Assembly: GCA_039807445.1 (NCBI GenBank)
Contig: JBDHRG010000013.1
Span: 1 to 39,381, forward strand
Origin: JBDHRG01 sp039807445
GTDB taxonomy: Bacteria; Pseudomonadota; Gammaproteobacteria; Competibacterales; Competibacteraceae
DNA length: 39,381 nt
Reading direction: 5' to 3'
Shown: positions 1 to 7,986 of the stretch, one piece after another
How positions within the stretch are numbered: position 1 is the stretch's first letter
How the letters are laid out: each line of letters starts with the position of its first letter
The notes under the pieces: model-generated
What the model was told of the DNA's origin: nothing
The model's database searches: none
What the model saw: the letters and a program-made list of their open reading frames with translations, nothing else
Position numbers and translations under genes: made by a program

Positions 1-14
1 TTGATCATCGTCAC
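1..14 (-). CDS. 5' end of a gene leaving the window on the left (partial)
   Basis: On the minus strand a purine-rich GGAGGAG lies just upstream of a GTG at 14 and an in-frame ATG at 8, so a leftward gene probably starts here and continues outside the window. Only two to four codons are visible, so the product cannot be read. It follows the choline permease gene on the same strand. Given the corrinoid cluster nearby, a substrate:corrinoid methyltransferase (MttB/MtgB superfamily) is a reasonable guess, but nothing in the visible bases shows it. Confidence 0.3.
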
Positions 15-82
15 TACTCCTCCTCGGGGGTTCTGCCCGGAGCGGGCGGACCCTGATGGACCTCTGCGGGGGTCTTCGGGAT

Positions 83-105
83 CGGGGCGCCGGATCGACG
101 CCCCG
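83..105. terminator. GC-rich hairpin after the permease gene
   Basis: CGGGGCG (83-89) pairs perfectly with CGCCCCG (99-105) around a 9-base loop, 14 bases beyond the permease stop. There is no T-tract on the minus strand, so it may be a weak terminator, a processing stem or an attenuator before the gene that starts at about position 14. Confidence 0.35.
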
Positions 106-118
106 GGGGAACGAAGGC

Positions 119-970
119 TTACTGCTCGCGCGCGGACTTGCGCTTGCGCTTGCCGAAGCTCTCGGTGATGCGGTCGAGGATGATCGCGAGCAGCACCATG
201 CCCAGCCCGCCCTCGAAGCCCAGGCCCACGTCGAGGCGCTGGATGCCGCGCAGCACCTCGTCGCCGAGGCCGCCGGCGCCGATCATCGAGGCGATCACCA
301 CCATCGACAGCGCCATCATGATGGTCTGGTTGATGCCGGCCATGATCGAGGGCAGCGCGTTGGGGATCTGCACCTTGAACAGCAGTTGCCGCGGAGTGCA
401 GCCGAAGGCCAGCCCCGCCTCGACCATCTCGGTGCGCACCTGGCGGATGCCGAGGTTGGTCAGGCGCACCACCGGCGGCATCGCGAACACCACGGTGGCG
501 AAGATCCCGGGCACCCGCCCCAGGCCGAAGAACATCGCCGCCGGAATCAGGTAGACGAAGGCCGGCATGGTCTGCATGAAGTCGAGCACCGAGCGCGTGA
601 TCGCTTCGACGCGGTCCGAGCGCGCCGCCCAGATGCCGAGCGGGATGCCGAGCGCGAGCGCGGCGATCGTCGAGCTGATCACCAGCGCCAGCGTGATCAC
701 CGTCTGCGTCCACAGGCCGATGCCGAGCAGCACCCCGATCGAGGCCGCCGTGAACGCAGCGAAGCGCCAGCCGACACGGCGCCAGGCGATCAGCACGATG
801 AGCGCGCCGAGCAGCCAGGTCGGCAGCGCCAGCAGCGCATCCTCGACCAGCGCCGCGACCCAGCCGATGCTGGTCGCGATCACGTCGAACAGCGGCTGGA
901 AGTTGTTCAGCAGGAAGTCGACGAACTGTTTGACCAGGTCGCCGATCGGCAGCTTCTCGAAGTTTTCCAT
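119..970 (-). CDS. Choline/glycine betaine ABC transporter permease (ProW/ChoW type)
   Basis: This is the 283-residue inner-membrane subunit of a quaternary-amine ABC importer. It has a hydrophilic start, several hydrophobic segments from about residue 50 onward, and the binding-protein-dependent permease (EAA-loop) region in the second half, where MVEAGLAFGCTPRQLLFKVQ is the contact site for the ATPase. The length is normal for single-domain ProW/ChoW/CbcW proteins. The ATG at 970 has GAGGTG about 7 bases upstream, and the gene starts 3 bases after the ATPase gene, so the two are translationally linked. The binding protein is encoded 11 kb away at 11530-12471. Choline is favoured over betaine because the binding protein is ChoX-like and betBA is close by; this is inference. 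Confidence 0.9.
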   Translation of the reverse strand: MENFEKLPIGDLVKQFVDFLLNNFQPLFDVIATSIGWVAALVEDALLALPTWLLGALIVLIAWRRVGWRFAAFTAASIGVLLGIGLWTQTVITLALVISSTIAALALGIPLGIWAARSDRVEAITRSVLDFMQTMPAFVYLIPAAMFFGLGRVPGIFATVVFAMPPVVRLTNLGIRQVRTEMVEAGLAFGCTPRQLLFKVQIPNALPSIMAGINQTIMMALSMVVIASMIGAGGLGDEVLRGIQRLDVGLGFEGGLGMVLLAIILDRITESFGKRKRKSAREQ

Positions 971-973
971 GGT

Positions 974-2173
974 TCACCTCGCCTCGCGCAGCTTGTTGAG
1001 CAGGGCCGCCTTCGACACCGAGCCCTTGAAGACGCCGTCGTTGCTGACCACCGGCAGCGGATAGGGGCTATCCGCGGCGCGGCCCAGGAGTTCGTCGATG
1101 TGCGTCGTGCACGGCACCGCCTCGACGTCGCGCAGGTAGGCGGCGTCGAGCCGCGACTCGGCGCGGTCGATCGCGTCGAGCAGCGAAGGGATCGACACCA
1201 CGCCGAGGAAGCGCCCGGCCTCGTCGTGCACGTAGCCGAACTCGTGGCCCTGCTGGCGCAGGAAGTGCAGCGTATCGTCGAGCCTGAGGGTGTTGCCGCG
1301 ATCGCACACCGCCGGCATGTGCGGCTCGCAGCCGACCAGGTCGTCGGCGGTCAGGAACTTGGTGACGTCGACCCCCTTGAAGAAGGCGCGCACGTAGTCG
1401 TCGGCCGGGTTGCGCAGGATCTCTTCGGGCGTGCCGACCTGCACCACCACGCCGTGGCGCATGATCGCGATGCGGTCGCCGATGCGCAGCGCCTCGTCGA
1501 GGTCGTGCGAGATGAAGACGATGGTGCGGCTCTGCTCCTTCTGCAGGCGGATCAGTTCGTCCTGCATCTCGGTGCGGATCAAGGGGTCGAGCGCCGAGAA
1601 GGCTTCGTCCATCAGCATCACCGAGGGATCGGTCGCCAGCGCGCGCGCCAGGCCGACGCGCTGCTGCATGCCGCCGGAGAGCTCGTCGGGGTAGCTGCGT
1701 GCGAACGGCGCCAGCCCGACGCGTTCGAGCGCCGCCATCGCCTTGTGCTCGCGCGCCTTGCGCTCGACACCGGCGATCTCGAGGCCGAAGGCGGCGTTGT
1801 CGAGCACGCTCAGGTGCGGCATCAGCGCGAAGGACTGGAACACCATCGCCATGTTGCGCCGGCGCAGCTCGATCAGCTGCTTGGCGTCGAGGCGGGCGAC
1901 GTCCTGGCCGTCGACCAGCACCTGGCCGGCGGTGGGCTCGATCAGGCGGTTGAGGAGCCGCACCAGCGTCGACTTGCCCGAACCCGACAGCCCCATCACG
2001 ACGAAGATCTCGCCGGCGTTGACGCTGAAGCTGGCATCCTGGACGCCGACCACCAGCCCGGTCTGCTTGAAGATCGCATCCTTGTCCAGTCCCTGGCGCA
2101 GCAGCTCGAAAGCTCTCTCGGGCTGTGCGCCGAAGACTTTGTAGAGGTTCTTGACGATCAGTTTCTCGCTCAT
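974..2173 (-). CDS. Choline/glycine betaine ABC transporter ATP-binding protein (ProV/ChoV type)
   Basis: This is the ATPase subunit of the importer, 399 residues from the ATG at 2173. Walker A GLSGSGKST is at residues 61-69, the ABC signature reads LSGGMQQRVGLARAL, and Walker B is VMLMDEAFSALDP. The N-terminal stretch before the nucleotide-binding fold and the C-terminal region of about 120 residues resembling tandem CBS domains are typical of ProV/OpuAA proteins, where CBS domains sense ionic strength. I chose the ATG because GAGGGTGAG precedes it at a usable distance. An in-frame GTG at 2185 would add four residues but has no spaced ribosome binding site. The permease gene follows after 3 bases. 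The gene is divergent from the AraC-type regulator at 2381. Confidence 0.92.
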   Translation of the reverse strand: MSEKLIVKNLYKVFGAQPERAFELLRQGLDKDAIFKQTGLVVGVQDASFSVNAGEIFVVMGLSGSGKSTLVRLLNRLIEPTAGQVLVDGQDVARLDAKQLIELRRRNMAMVFQSFALMPHLSVLDNAAFGLEIAGVERKAREHKAMAALERVGLAPFARSYPDELSGGMQQRVGLARALATDPSVMLMDEAFSALDPLIRTEMQDELIRLQKEQSRTIVFISHDLDEALRIGDRIAIMRHGVVVQVGTPEEILRNPADDYVRAFFKGVDVTKFLTADDLVGCEPHMPAVCDRGNTLRLDDTLHFLRQQGHEFGYVHDEAGRFLGVVSIPSLLDAIDRAESRLDAAYLRDVEAVPCTTHIDELLGRAADSPYPLPVVSNDGVFKGSVSKAALLNKLREAR

Positions 2174-2380
2174 CTCCGTACTCACCCTCGCTGGTCTCCG
2201 GTTGCATTCCGGGCGTCGGTCCGGTGGACCGCGCCGCGTTTTGTTCTAAGGTTCGGTTCGAATCCGTCGCCCGCCGGCCTGCGCGTCGCCGCGCCTCTCC
2301 CCGCGCCGCGTTTCCCGCCGCATAATCAATGCGGTTCGGGCATCCCGTCCGACACGAGGATAACGAGGCACGGTACCGCC

Positions 2381-3412
2381 ATGACCGACGCGCTCGCCCA
2401 ACAGCCAGCCCCGCTGAACTTCGGCTTCCTGCTGCTGCCGCAGTTCACGATGATCGCCTTCACCTCGGCGCTCGAGCCGCTGCGCATGGCCAACATGCTC
2501 GCCGGGCGCACGCTCTACCGCTGGACCGTGATCACCGCCGACGGCCAGCCGGTTGCGGCCAGCAACGGGCTGCGCATCGAGCCCGACTGCGCGATGACGG
2601 ACGCCCCACCGCTGCACGCCGTGTTCGTCTGCGGCGGCATCAACATCCACCTCGCCACCGACAAGGCGGCGATGAGCTGGCTGCACAAGCTCGCCGGCCG
2701 CAAGACCGTGCTCGGCGGGCTGTGCACCGGTGCCTACCTGCTCGCCAAGGCCGACCTGCTCAACGGCTACCGCAGCACCATCCACTGGGAGCAGATGGCC
2801 AGCCTGCGCGAAGAGCATCCGCAGCTGATCGTCTCGTCCGAGCTGTTCGAGATCGACCGCGACCGCTACACCTGCTCGGGCGGCACCGCGCCGCTCGACA
2901 TGATGCTGCACCTGATCCGCGCGCAGCACGGCACCAAGCTCGCCGCGGCGATCTCCGAAGAGTTCGTCTGCGAGCGCATCCGCGGCCCCAACGACCGCCA
3001 GCGCATGCCGCTGCGGCTGCGCCTGGGCACCAGCCAGCCCAAGCTGGTCGAGGCGGTCACGCTGATGGAGGCCAACCTCGAGGAGCCGATGAGCCCCGAC
3101 GAGATCGCCAGCCACGTCGGCCTGTCGCGGCGCCAGCTCGAGCGCCTGTTCCAGAAGTACCTGCATTGCGTGCCCACCCGTTACTACCTGGAGCTGCGCC
3201 TGGCGCGCGCGCGCCAGCTGCTGCTGCAAACCAACATGCCGATCGTCGACGTCTCGCTCGCCTGCGGTTTCGTCTCGGCGCCGCACTTCAGCAAGTGCTA
3301 CCGCGACTTCTACGGCATCGCCCCGCGCATGGAGCGCAGCAAGACCGAGCCCCACGTCCTCGGCCGGCTGCAGGCGGGGGAGATCGCCGAGGTGCCGGCC
3401 GACGAGGGCTGA
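2381..3412 (+). CDS. gbdR: GlxA/GbdR-family AraC-type transcriptional regulator
   Basis: 343 residues. The N-terminal half is a DJ-1/PfpI (class I glutamine amidotransferase-like) domain, with FVCGGINIH and GGLCTGAYLLAKADLL around the nucleophile-elbow position and the family motif CSGGTAPLDMMLHLI. The C-terminal 100 residues form the double helix-turn-helix AraC domain (EIASHVGLSRRQLERLFQKY and later VDVSLACGFVSAPHFSKCYR). This layout matches GbdR of Pseudomonas, which responds to betaine and dimethylglycine and activates betaine catabolism and choline uptake. Its position, divergent from the transporter and beside the C1 cluster, supports the same role. The ATG at 2381 begins the homologous region; a long open frame continues upstream but is antisense to the transporter genes. 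The exact effector is not visible. Confidence 0.82.
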   Translation: MTDALAQQPAPLNFGFLLLPQFTMIAFTSALEPLRMANMLAGRTLYRWTVITADGQPVAASNGLRIEPDCAMTDAPPLHAVFVCGGINIHLATDKAAMSWLHKLAGRKTVLGGLCTGAYLLAKADLLNGYRSTIHWEQMASLREEHPQLIVSSELFEIDRDRYTCSGGTAPLDMMLHLIRAQHGTKLAAAISEEFVCERIRGPNDRQRMPLRLRLGTSQPKLVEAVTLMEANLEEPMSPDEIASHVGLSRRQLERLFQKYLHCVPTRYYLELRLARARQLLLQTNMPIVDVSLACGFVSAPHFSKCYRDFYGIAPRMERSKTEPHVLGRLQAGEIAEVPADEG

Positions 3413-3427
3413 AGCGGACCCGCCCGA

Positions 3428-3471
3428 GTTCACGCTTTCGAGTTCCGAACTTGGAACTCGGAAGCGTGAAC
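3428..3471. terminator. Long inverted repeat between convergent genes
   Basis: A 19-base arm (3428-3446) and its reverse complement (3453-3471) match except at one position, around a 6-base loop. The hairpin sits exactly between the stop codons of the convergent regulator and activator genes. It has no T-tract, so it is a structured bidirectional barrier rather than a textbook intrinsic terminator. Confidence 0.6.
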
Positions 3472-3478
3472 CCGGAAC

Positions 3479-5482
3479 TCATGCTCTCCGCCGCCCCCTC
3501 CTGCCCCGCCCCTCGCCCTCGGCTTCCGCCTTGGGCTGCGGCAGCCGTACCACTTGCGCCAGCTGTGGGTACGGCGCGGTCTTGTGCGGCAGCGCCATCG
3601 CCTCGACGAAGTGCTCCTGGAAGCGCGGCTCGATCGCCGTCTCGACCTTGGCGATGCGCCGCACCAGGGCCTCGATTTCGGCGCGCGCGCCCCGATCGAG
3701 CAGCGCGATCCGCGCGCCGGTGCCGGCGGCGTTGCCGGCCGAGCCGACCTTGGCCAGCTCGCAGTCGGGGATCATGCCGAGCACCATCGCGTACTTGACG
3801 TCGATGTGGCTGCCGAAGGCGCCCGCCAGGCGGATGCGCTCGATGCGCTCGACCCCGATGCGCTCCATCAGCAGGCGCACCCCGGCGTGCAGCGCCGCCT
3901 TGGCGAGCTGGATCGCGCGCACGTCGGTCTGCGTGATCCGCAGCCGCACTTCGCCGTCGTGCAGCACGTAGGCGAACGTCCTGCCGTCGGGCTCGATACG
4001 CGGCGAGCGCTCCGCCAGCGCACCGTCGATCACGCCGTCGGCGCCGAGGATTCCGGCCAGGAACATCTCGGCGATCACCTCGATGATCCCCGAGCCGCAG
4101 ATGCCGGTGACGCCGGTCTTGCGCACCGCCTGCGCGAAGCCGGGCTCGTCGGACCACAGCTCGCAGCCGATCACCTTGAAGCGCGGTGCCAGCGTCGCGG
4201 GGTCGATGCGCACGCGCTCGATCGCGCCCGGCGCGGCGCGCTGGCCGCAGCTGATCTGCGCGCCCTCGAAGGCCGGGCCGGTCGGGCTCGAGCACGCCAG
4301 CAACCGTTCGCGGTTGCCGAGCACGATCTCGGCGTTGGTGCCGACGTCGACCAGCAGCGTCACCTCGTCGCTGCGGTCGGGGCGTTCGGCCAGCACCACG
4401 CCGGCGGTGTCGGCGCCGACGTGGCCGGCGATGCACGGCAGCACGTAGATGCGCGCGTTCGGGTGCACGCGCAGGTCGATCTCGGTCGCCCACAGGCCGA
4501 TCGCCTGGTCGGTGGCGAGCGCGAACGGCGCACCGCCGAGCTCGACCGGGCTGATGCCGAGCAGCAGGTGGTGCATGATCGGGTTGCCGACGAAGGTCGC
4601 CTCGAGGATGTCGGTGACGTCGATCCCGGCCTGGCGCGCGACATCCGCGGCCAGCGCGTTCAGCGCCTCGCGCACCGCGCGCGTCATCTCGGCGTCGCCG
4701 CCGGGGTTCAGCATCACGTACGAGACGCGGCTCATCAGGTCTTCGCCGAAGCGGATCTGCGGGTTCATCAGCCCGGCCGAGGCGACGACCTCGCCGCTGG
4801 ACAGATCGCACAGGTGCGCGGCGATCGTCGTCGAGCCGACGTCGACCGCCATCCCGTACGCCTTGTCGTGGAAGCCGGGCCAGACCGCGATCAGCTGGTT
4901 GCCGTCGTGCACCGCGACCGTGACCTTCCAGTCGCCCTGGCGCAGCGCCGCCTGCAGGTGCTGCAGCATGCGCACGTCGCACTGCAGCCCGCTCAGCCGC
5001 CATTCGAACTCGAGCGCCTCCTCGAGCCGGCGCAGATCGCCCGAGGGGTCGTGCATGTCGGGCGGCTGTACCTCGACGTAGTACAGCCGCGCGACCGGGT
5101 CGAGGTTGATCGCGACCGCTTCGGCGGCCTTGCGCACCACCTGGCGGTGCACCTGCGAATCCGGCGGCACATCGATGACGACGTCGCCGAGGACCTGCGC
5201 CGAGCACGACAGCCGCCGGCCGGGCGCCAGCGGCTTGCGCTCGCCGTAGCGCGCCTCGACCTCGGAGAACGCCGTCAGGTGCTCGGCGCGCGAGGTCACG
5301 CCGTGCTTGGCGAACTCGCCCTCGGCCAGCAGCACCTGGCAGCGCCCGCACAGCCCGCGCCCGCCGCACACCGAGTCGATGTCGACGCCGAGCGCGCGCG
5401 CCGCGGCCAGCACCGGTGTGCCGAGCGGGAAGCGCCCGCGGCGGCCCGAGGGCGTGAACACCACCAGCGCGTCCTTAGCCAC
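3479..5482 (-). CDS. [2Fe-2S] ferredoxin-ASKHA ATPase, reductive activator of corrinoid proteins (RACo/DUF4445 type)
   Basis: 667 residues. The N-terminus is a plant-type [2Fe-2S] ferredoxin with ligands C39, C45, C48 and C93 (spacing C-x5-C-x2-C...C). A linker follows, then an ASKHA (actin/Hsp70-like) ATPase with phosphate-loop-like DVGSTT at 214-219 and a second DVGTNAE motif. The family (RACo of Carboxydothermus, COG3894) uses ATP hydrolysis to reduce inactive Co(II) corrinoid to Co(I), so this is the predicted repair enzyme for the corrinoid protein at 9089-9790. The start is a GTG at 5482, overlapping the end of the methyltransferase gene by 8 bases, which indicates coupled translation. 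The last 15 residues are a basic Gly/Arg-rich tail. The electron donor is unknown. Confidence 0.85.
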   Translation of the reverse strand: MAKDALVVFTPSGRRGRFPLGTPVLAAARALGVDIDSVCGGRGLCGRCQVLLAEGEFAKHGVTSRAEHLTAFSEVEARYGERKPLAPGRRLSCSAQVLGDVVIDVPPDSQVHRQVVRKAAEAVAINLDPVARLYYVEVQPPDMHDPSGDLRRLEEALEFEWRLSGLQCDVRMLQHLQAALRQGDWKVTVAVHDGNQLIAVWPGFHDKAYGMAVDVGSTTIAAHLCDLSSGEVVASAGLMNPQIRFGEDLMSRVSYVMLNPGGDAEMTRAVREALNALAADVARQAGIDVTDILEATFVGNPIMHHLLLGISPVELGGAPFALATDQAIGLWATEIDLRVHPNARIYVLPCIAGHVGADTAGVVLAERPDRSDEVTLLVDVGTNAEIVLGNRERLLACSSPTGPAFEGAQISCGQRAAPGAIERVRIDPATLAPRFKVIGCELWSDEPGFAQAVRKTGVTGICGSGIIEVIAEMFLAGILGADGVIDGALAERSPRIEPDGRTFAYVLHDGEVRLRITQTDVRAIQLAKAALHAGVRLLMERIGVERIERIRLAGAFGSHIDVKYAMVLGMIPDCELAKVGSAGNAAGTGARIALLDRGARAEIEALVRRIAKVETAIEPRFQEHFVEAMALPHKTAPYPQLAQVVRLPQPKAEAEGEGRGRRGRRRA

Positions 5483-6383
5483 GGCGGCGGCGGCTCTCGC
5501 GGCGTCCGCGCGCGGCGTCGCCCTCGGCGCCGGCCGGCGGCGCCTGGCGGAACTTGCGGATCCAGCGCATGCAGTCGGGGTCGTGGCCGAGCATCACGTC
5601 GCCGGCCATGATCGCCTTGACGATCTCGGCGTGCAGCGGGTTGGTGATCGCCGAGGTCATGCCGGCGGTCATCGCCATCGTCAGGAAGGCCGAGTTGATG
5701 CCTTCGCGCTCGGGCAGACCGAAGCTGATGTTCGAGGCGCCACAGCTGGTGTTGACCTTGAGCTCGGTGCGCAGCCGGTGGAGCAGGCGGAACACCTGGT
5801 TGCCGGCCTGGTTGATCGCGCCGATCGGCATCACCAGTGGGTCGACGACCACGTCGCAGGGCTTGATGCCGTGGTCCATCGCCCGCTCGACGATCTTCTT
5901 CGCCACCGCGAAGCGCACGTCGGGGTCTTCGGAGATGCCGGTCTCGTCGTTCGAGATCGCGATCACCGCGGCGTCGTACTTCTTGATCAGCGGCAGCACC
6001 GCCTCGAGGCGCTCCTCCTCGCCGGTCACCGAGTTGACCAGCGCCCGGCCCTTGTACACCGCGAGCCCCGCCTCGAGCGCGGCGACGATCGACGAGTCGA
6101 TCGCCAGCGGCACGTCGACCAGCGACTGCACGATCTGGACGGTCTGCGCCAGGATCGCCGGTTCGTCGGCGAGCGGGATGCCGGCGTTGACGTCGAGCAT
6201 GTGCGCACCGGCCTCGACCTGCGCCAGCGCGTCCGCCTTGACGCGCTCGAAGTTGCCCTCGGCCATCTCGGCGGCGAGCAGCTTGCGCCCGGTCGGGTTG
6301 ATGCGCTCGCCGATGATCACGAACGGCCGGTCGAAGCCGATCACGACTTCGCGGGTCGCTGAACTGATGACGGTCTCGGTCAC
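5475..6383 (-). CDS. Methyltetrahydrofolate:corrinoid methyltransferase (AcsE/MtgA-like, pterin-binding)
   Basis: 302 residues with a dihydropteroate-synthase-like TIM barrel. FVIIGERINPTGRK near the N-terminus, HMLDVNAGIP, PLAIDSS and the Asn-containing GASNISFGLPER are the pterin-binding landmarks of AcsE, MtgA and the MetH folate domain. The enzyme moves a methyl group between Co-corrinoid and THF. In a degradative setting the direction would be methyl-Co to methyl-THF. It starts with GTG at 6383 in a GTGA overlap with the MetF-like gene, with AGAGGG upstream, and overlaps the activator gene at its 3' end. It is too short to be MetH and has no corrinoid domain of its own, so it must work with a separate corrinoid protein. 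Confidence 0.85.
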   Translation of the reverse strand: MTETVISSATREVVIGFDRPFVIIGERINPTGRKLLAAEMAEGNFERVKADALAQVEAGAHMLDVNAGIPLADEPAILAQTVQIVQSLVDVPLAIDSSIVAALEAGLAVYKGRALVNSVTGEEERLEAVLPLIKKYDAAVIAISNDETGISEDPDVRFAVAKKIVERAMDHGIKPCDVVVDPLVMPIGAINQAGNQVFRLLHRLRTELKVNTSCGASNISFGLPEREGINSAFLTMAMTAGMTSAITNPLHAEIVKAIMAGDVMLGHDPDCMRWIRKFRQAPPAGAEGDAARGRRESRRRRG

Positions 6384-7414
6384 GATGCTGCCCTCTGCGC
6401 TGCGGTGGGGGTGGGGTCCTGGGTTTGGTCGCGCCCCGGGTACCAGGGCACGCGCCCGCCGAGCACGCCCGAGCGGTCGACGATCTCGGCGACGGTGTCT
6501 TCCTGGCGGTAGGCCATGATGTGCACGCCGGCGACGCCCTTGATCTCGCGGATCTGCTGGATCAGCTCGATGCACAGCGCGCGGCCCTCGAGCTTCTGCT
6601 TCTCGGCGCCGGCCAGGCGCTTGATCACCGCGTCGGGGATGTGCACGCCGGGGACGTGGGTGCGCATCCACTCGGCGGTCTTCGCCGACGGCAGCGGCCC
6701 CACGCCGACCAGGATGAACACCTTGCCGAGCAGGCCGAGGTCTTCGACGCGCGCCATGAACTCGCGCAGCCGCGGCACATCGTAGCAGTACTGCGTCTGG
6801 ATGAACTCGGCGCCGGCGGCGACCTTCTTCGCCAGGCGCTGCGGGCGCCAGTCGTGCGGCGGCACGAACGGGTTCTCGGCGGCGCCGAGGAACACCCGCG
6901 GGCGGTAGCTCAGATGGCGCCCGCTCTCGAAGTGGCCCTCGTCGCGCATCGTCCGCGCGATGCCGAGCAGCGACATCGAATCGAGGTCGAACACCGGCTT
7001 GGCCTGCGGGTGGTCGCCGCACTGCACGCCGTCGCCGCTCAGGCACAGGATGTTGCAGACACCCATCGCCGCGCCGCCGAGGATGTCGCCCTGGATCGCG
7101 ATGCGGTTCTTGTCGCGGCACGAGATCTGCATCACCGGCGCGTAGCCGATGCGCGTCAGCAGCGCGCACACCGCGACCGACGACATGTGGCAGTGCGCGC
7201 CCGAGCCGTCGGTGGCGTTGATCGCGTCGACGTAGCCGTCGAAGATCCGCGCGCGCTGGTACACCTCCTCGGGGTCGGCCGAGTCGGGCGGCGCCAGTTC
7301 GGTGGTCACCGCGAAGGCACCGGCGCGCAGGACGCGCTCGAGGCGCCCGGGCGAAACGTGGCCCGGCAGGATCGGCAGCGGGTAGCCGGGAACCGGCTCG
7401 TCGTCGAAATGCAT
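6380..7414 (-). CDS. metF: Methylenetetrahydrofolate reductase-like flavoprotein (MetF type)
   Basis: 344 residues with a MetF TIM barrel. The visible landmarks are AFAVTTELAPPDSADPEEV at the N-terminus, NATDGSGAHCHMSS, MQISCRDKNRIAIQGDILGG and FIQTQYCYDV. MetF interconverts methylene-THF and methyl-THF. Beside a methyl-THF:corrinoid methyltransferase, the oxidative direction is the likely one here. The adjacent MetV-like gene (1-base gap) matches the MetV-MetF pairs of acetogens and of demethylation clusters, rather than a lone biosynthetic metF. The ATG at 7414 has GGGAGG 6 bases upstream. The 3' end overlaps the next gene by 4 bases. A housekeeping metF for methionine synthesis may exist elsewhere. 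Confidence 0.83.
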   Translation of the reverse strand: MHFDDEPVPGYPLPILPGHVSPGRLERVLRAGAFAVTTELAPPDSADPEEVYQRARIFDGYVDAINATDGSGAHCHMSSVAVCALLTRIGYAPVMQISCRDKNRIAIQGDILGGAAMGVCNILCLSGDGVQCGDHPQAKPVFDLDSMSLLGIARTMRDEGHFESGRHLSYRPRVFLGAAENPFVPPHDWRPQRLAKKVAAGAEFIQTQYCYDVPRLREFMARVEDLGLLGKVFILVGVGPLPSAKTAEWMRTHVPGVHIPDAVIKRLAGAEKQKLEGRALCIELIQQIREIKGVAGVHIMAYRQEDTVAEIVDRSGVLGGRVPWYPGRDQTQDPTPTAAQRAAS

Positions 7415-7415
7415 C

Positions 7416-7871
7416 TCAGCCTCCCGTCGCGGTCTTTTCGCGCACCACACGCAGCCACGAGGAGCGCCCCTCGAGCCGCCGGTCGACCGGCAGCTGCACC
7501 AGCCGGATCGCATCGCCCTCGCGCATGCGCCGGCTGCCCTCCCAGGCTTGCACCCAGACGCACTGCATCTCGGGCTTGACCTCGCAGCGGCCGTCGGCGC
7601 GCACACCGCCGCAGGGACCGTTGCGCAACTGCTTGGGGCAGTTCATCGGGCACGACATGCCGGTCGAGCTCAGCACGCACTGGCCGCACATGCGGCAGTC
7701 GAACAGCAGGCCCTTGACGCCGCGCTCGAGCGCGGCGACCGGGCGCTCGAGGCGCGCGTAGCCGATGCGCTCCAGCAGCGGCGCCAGCGCGATCAGGCTG
7801 CGCTCGAGCCCTCGGTAGACGGTCTCGAGCAACCGGGCCCGGCGCACGGACCACAGGCGTAGACGGTACAT
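7416..7871 (-). CDS. metV: MetV-like cysteine-rich partner of MetF (methylene-THF reductase C-terminal family)
   Basis: 151 residues. After a basic helical N-terminus of about 55 residues comes a dense Cys cluster: C59, C62, C65, C74, C78, C87, C96 and C104 (DCRMCGQC, MSCPMNCPK, GPCGG). This is the pattern of the MetV / MTHFR C-terminal family, which binds zinc and/or Fe-S clusters and passes electrons to or from MetF. The protein is shorter than acetogen MetV, comprising mainly the Cys-rich module. The ATG at 7871 has a strong GGAGG. A gap of 115 bases separates it from the upstream 'virulence factor' gene, so a secondary promoter is possible. Confidence 0.78.
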   Translation of the reverse strand: MYRLRLWSVRRARLLETVYRGLERSLIALAPLLERIGYARLERPVAALERGVKGLLFDCRMCGQCVLSSTGMSCPMNCPKQLRNGPCGGVRADGRCEVKPEMQCVWVQAWEGSRRMREGDAIRLVQLPVDRRLEGRSSWLRVVREKTATGG

Positions 7872-7986
7872 GGATTTCCTCCTCTCCCGGGGCCGGTACT
7901 TGGCCGATCCCGTGCAGTGGGTATTCCGAGGTTCAAGGGCGGGGGTCGGGCCGCAGGACGCCCCTCGGCCCACGGCGAGATCCGGC

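Noticed and set aside
56..2380. Long plus-strand open frame running into the AraC-type regulator
   Set aside because: The upstream 775 codons are antisense to the transporter genes, with Arg/His/Gln-rich composition typical of shadow frames in GC-rich DNA. The regulator starts at 2381.
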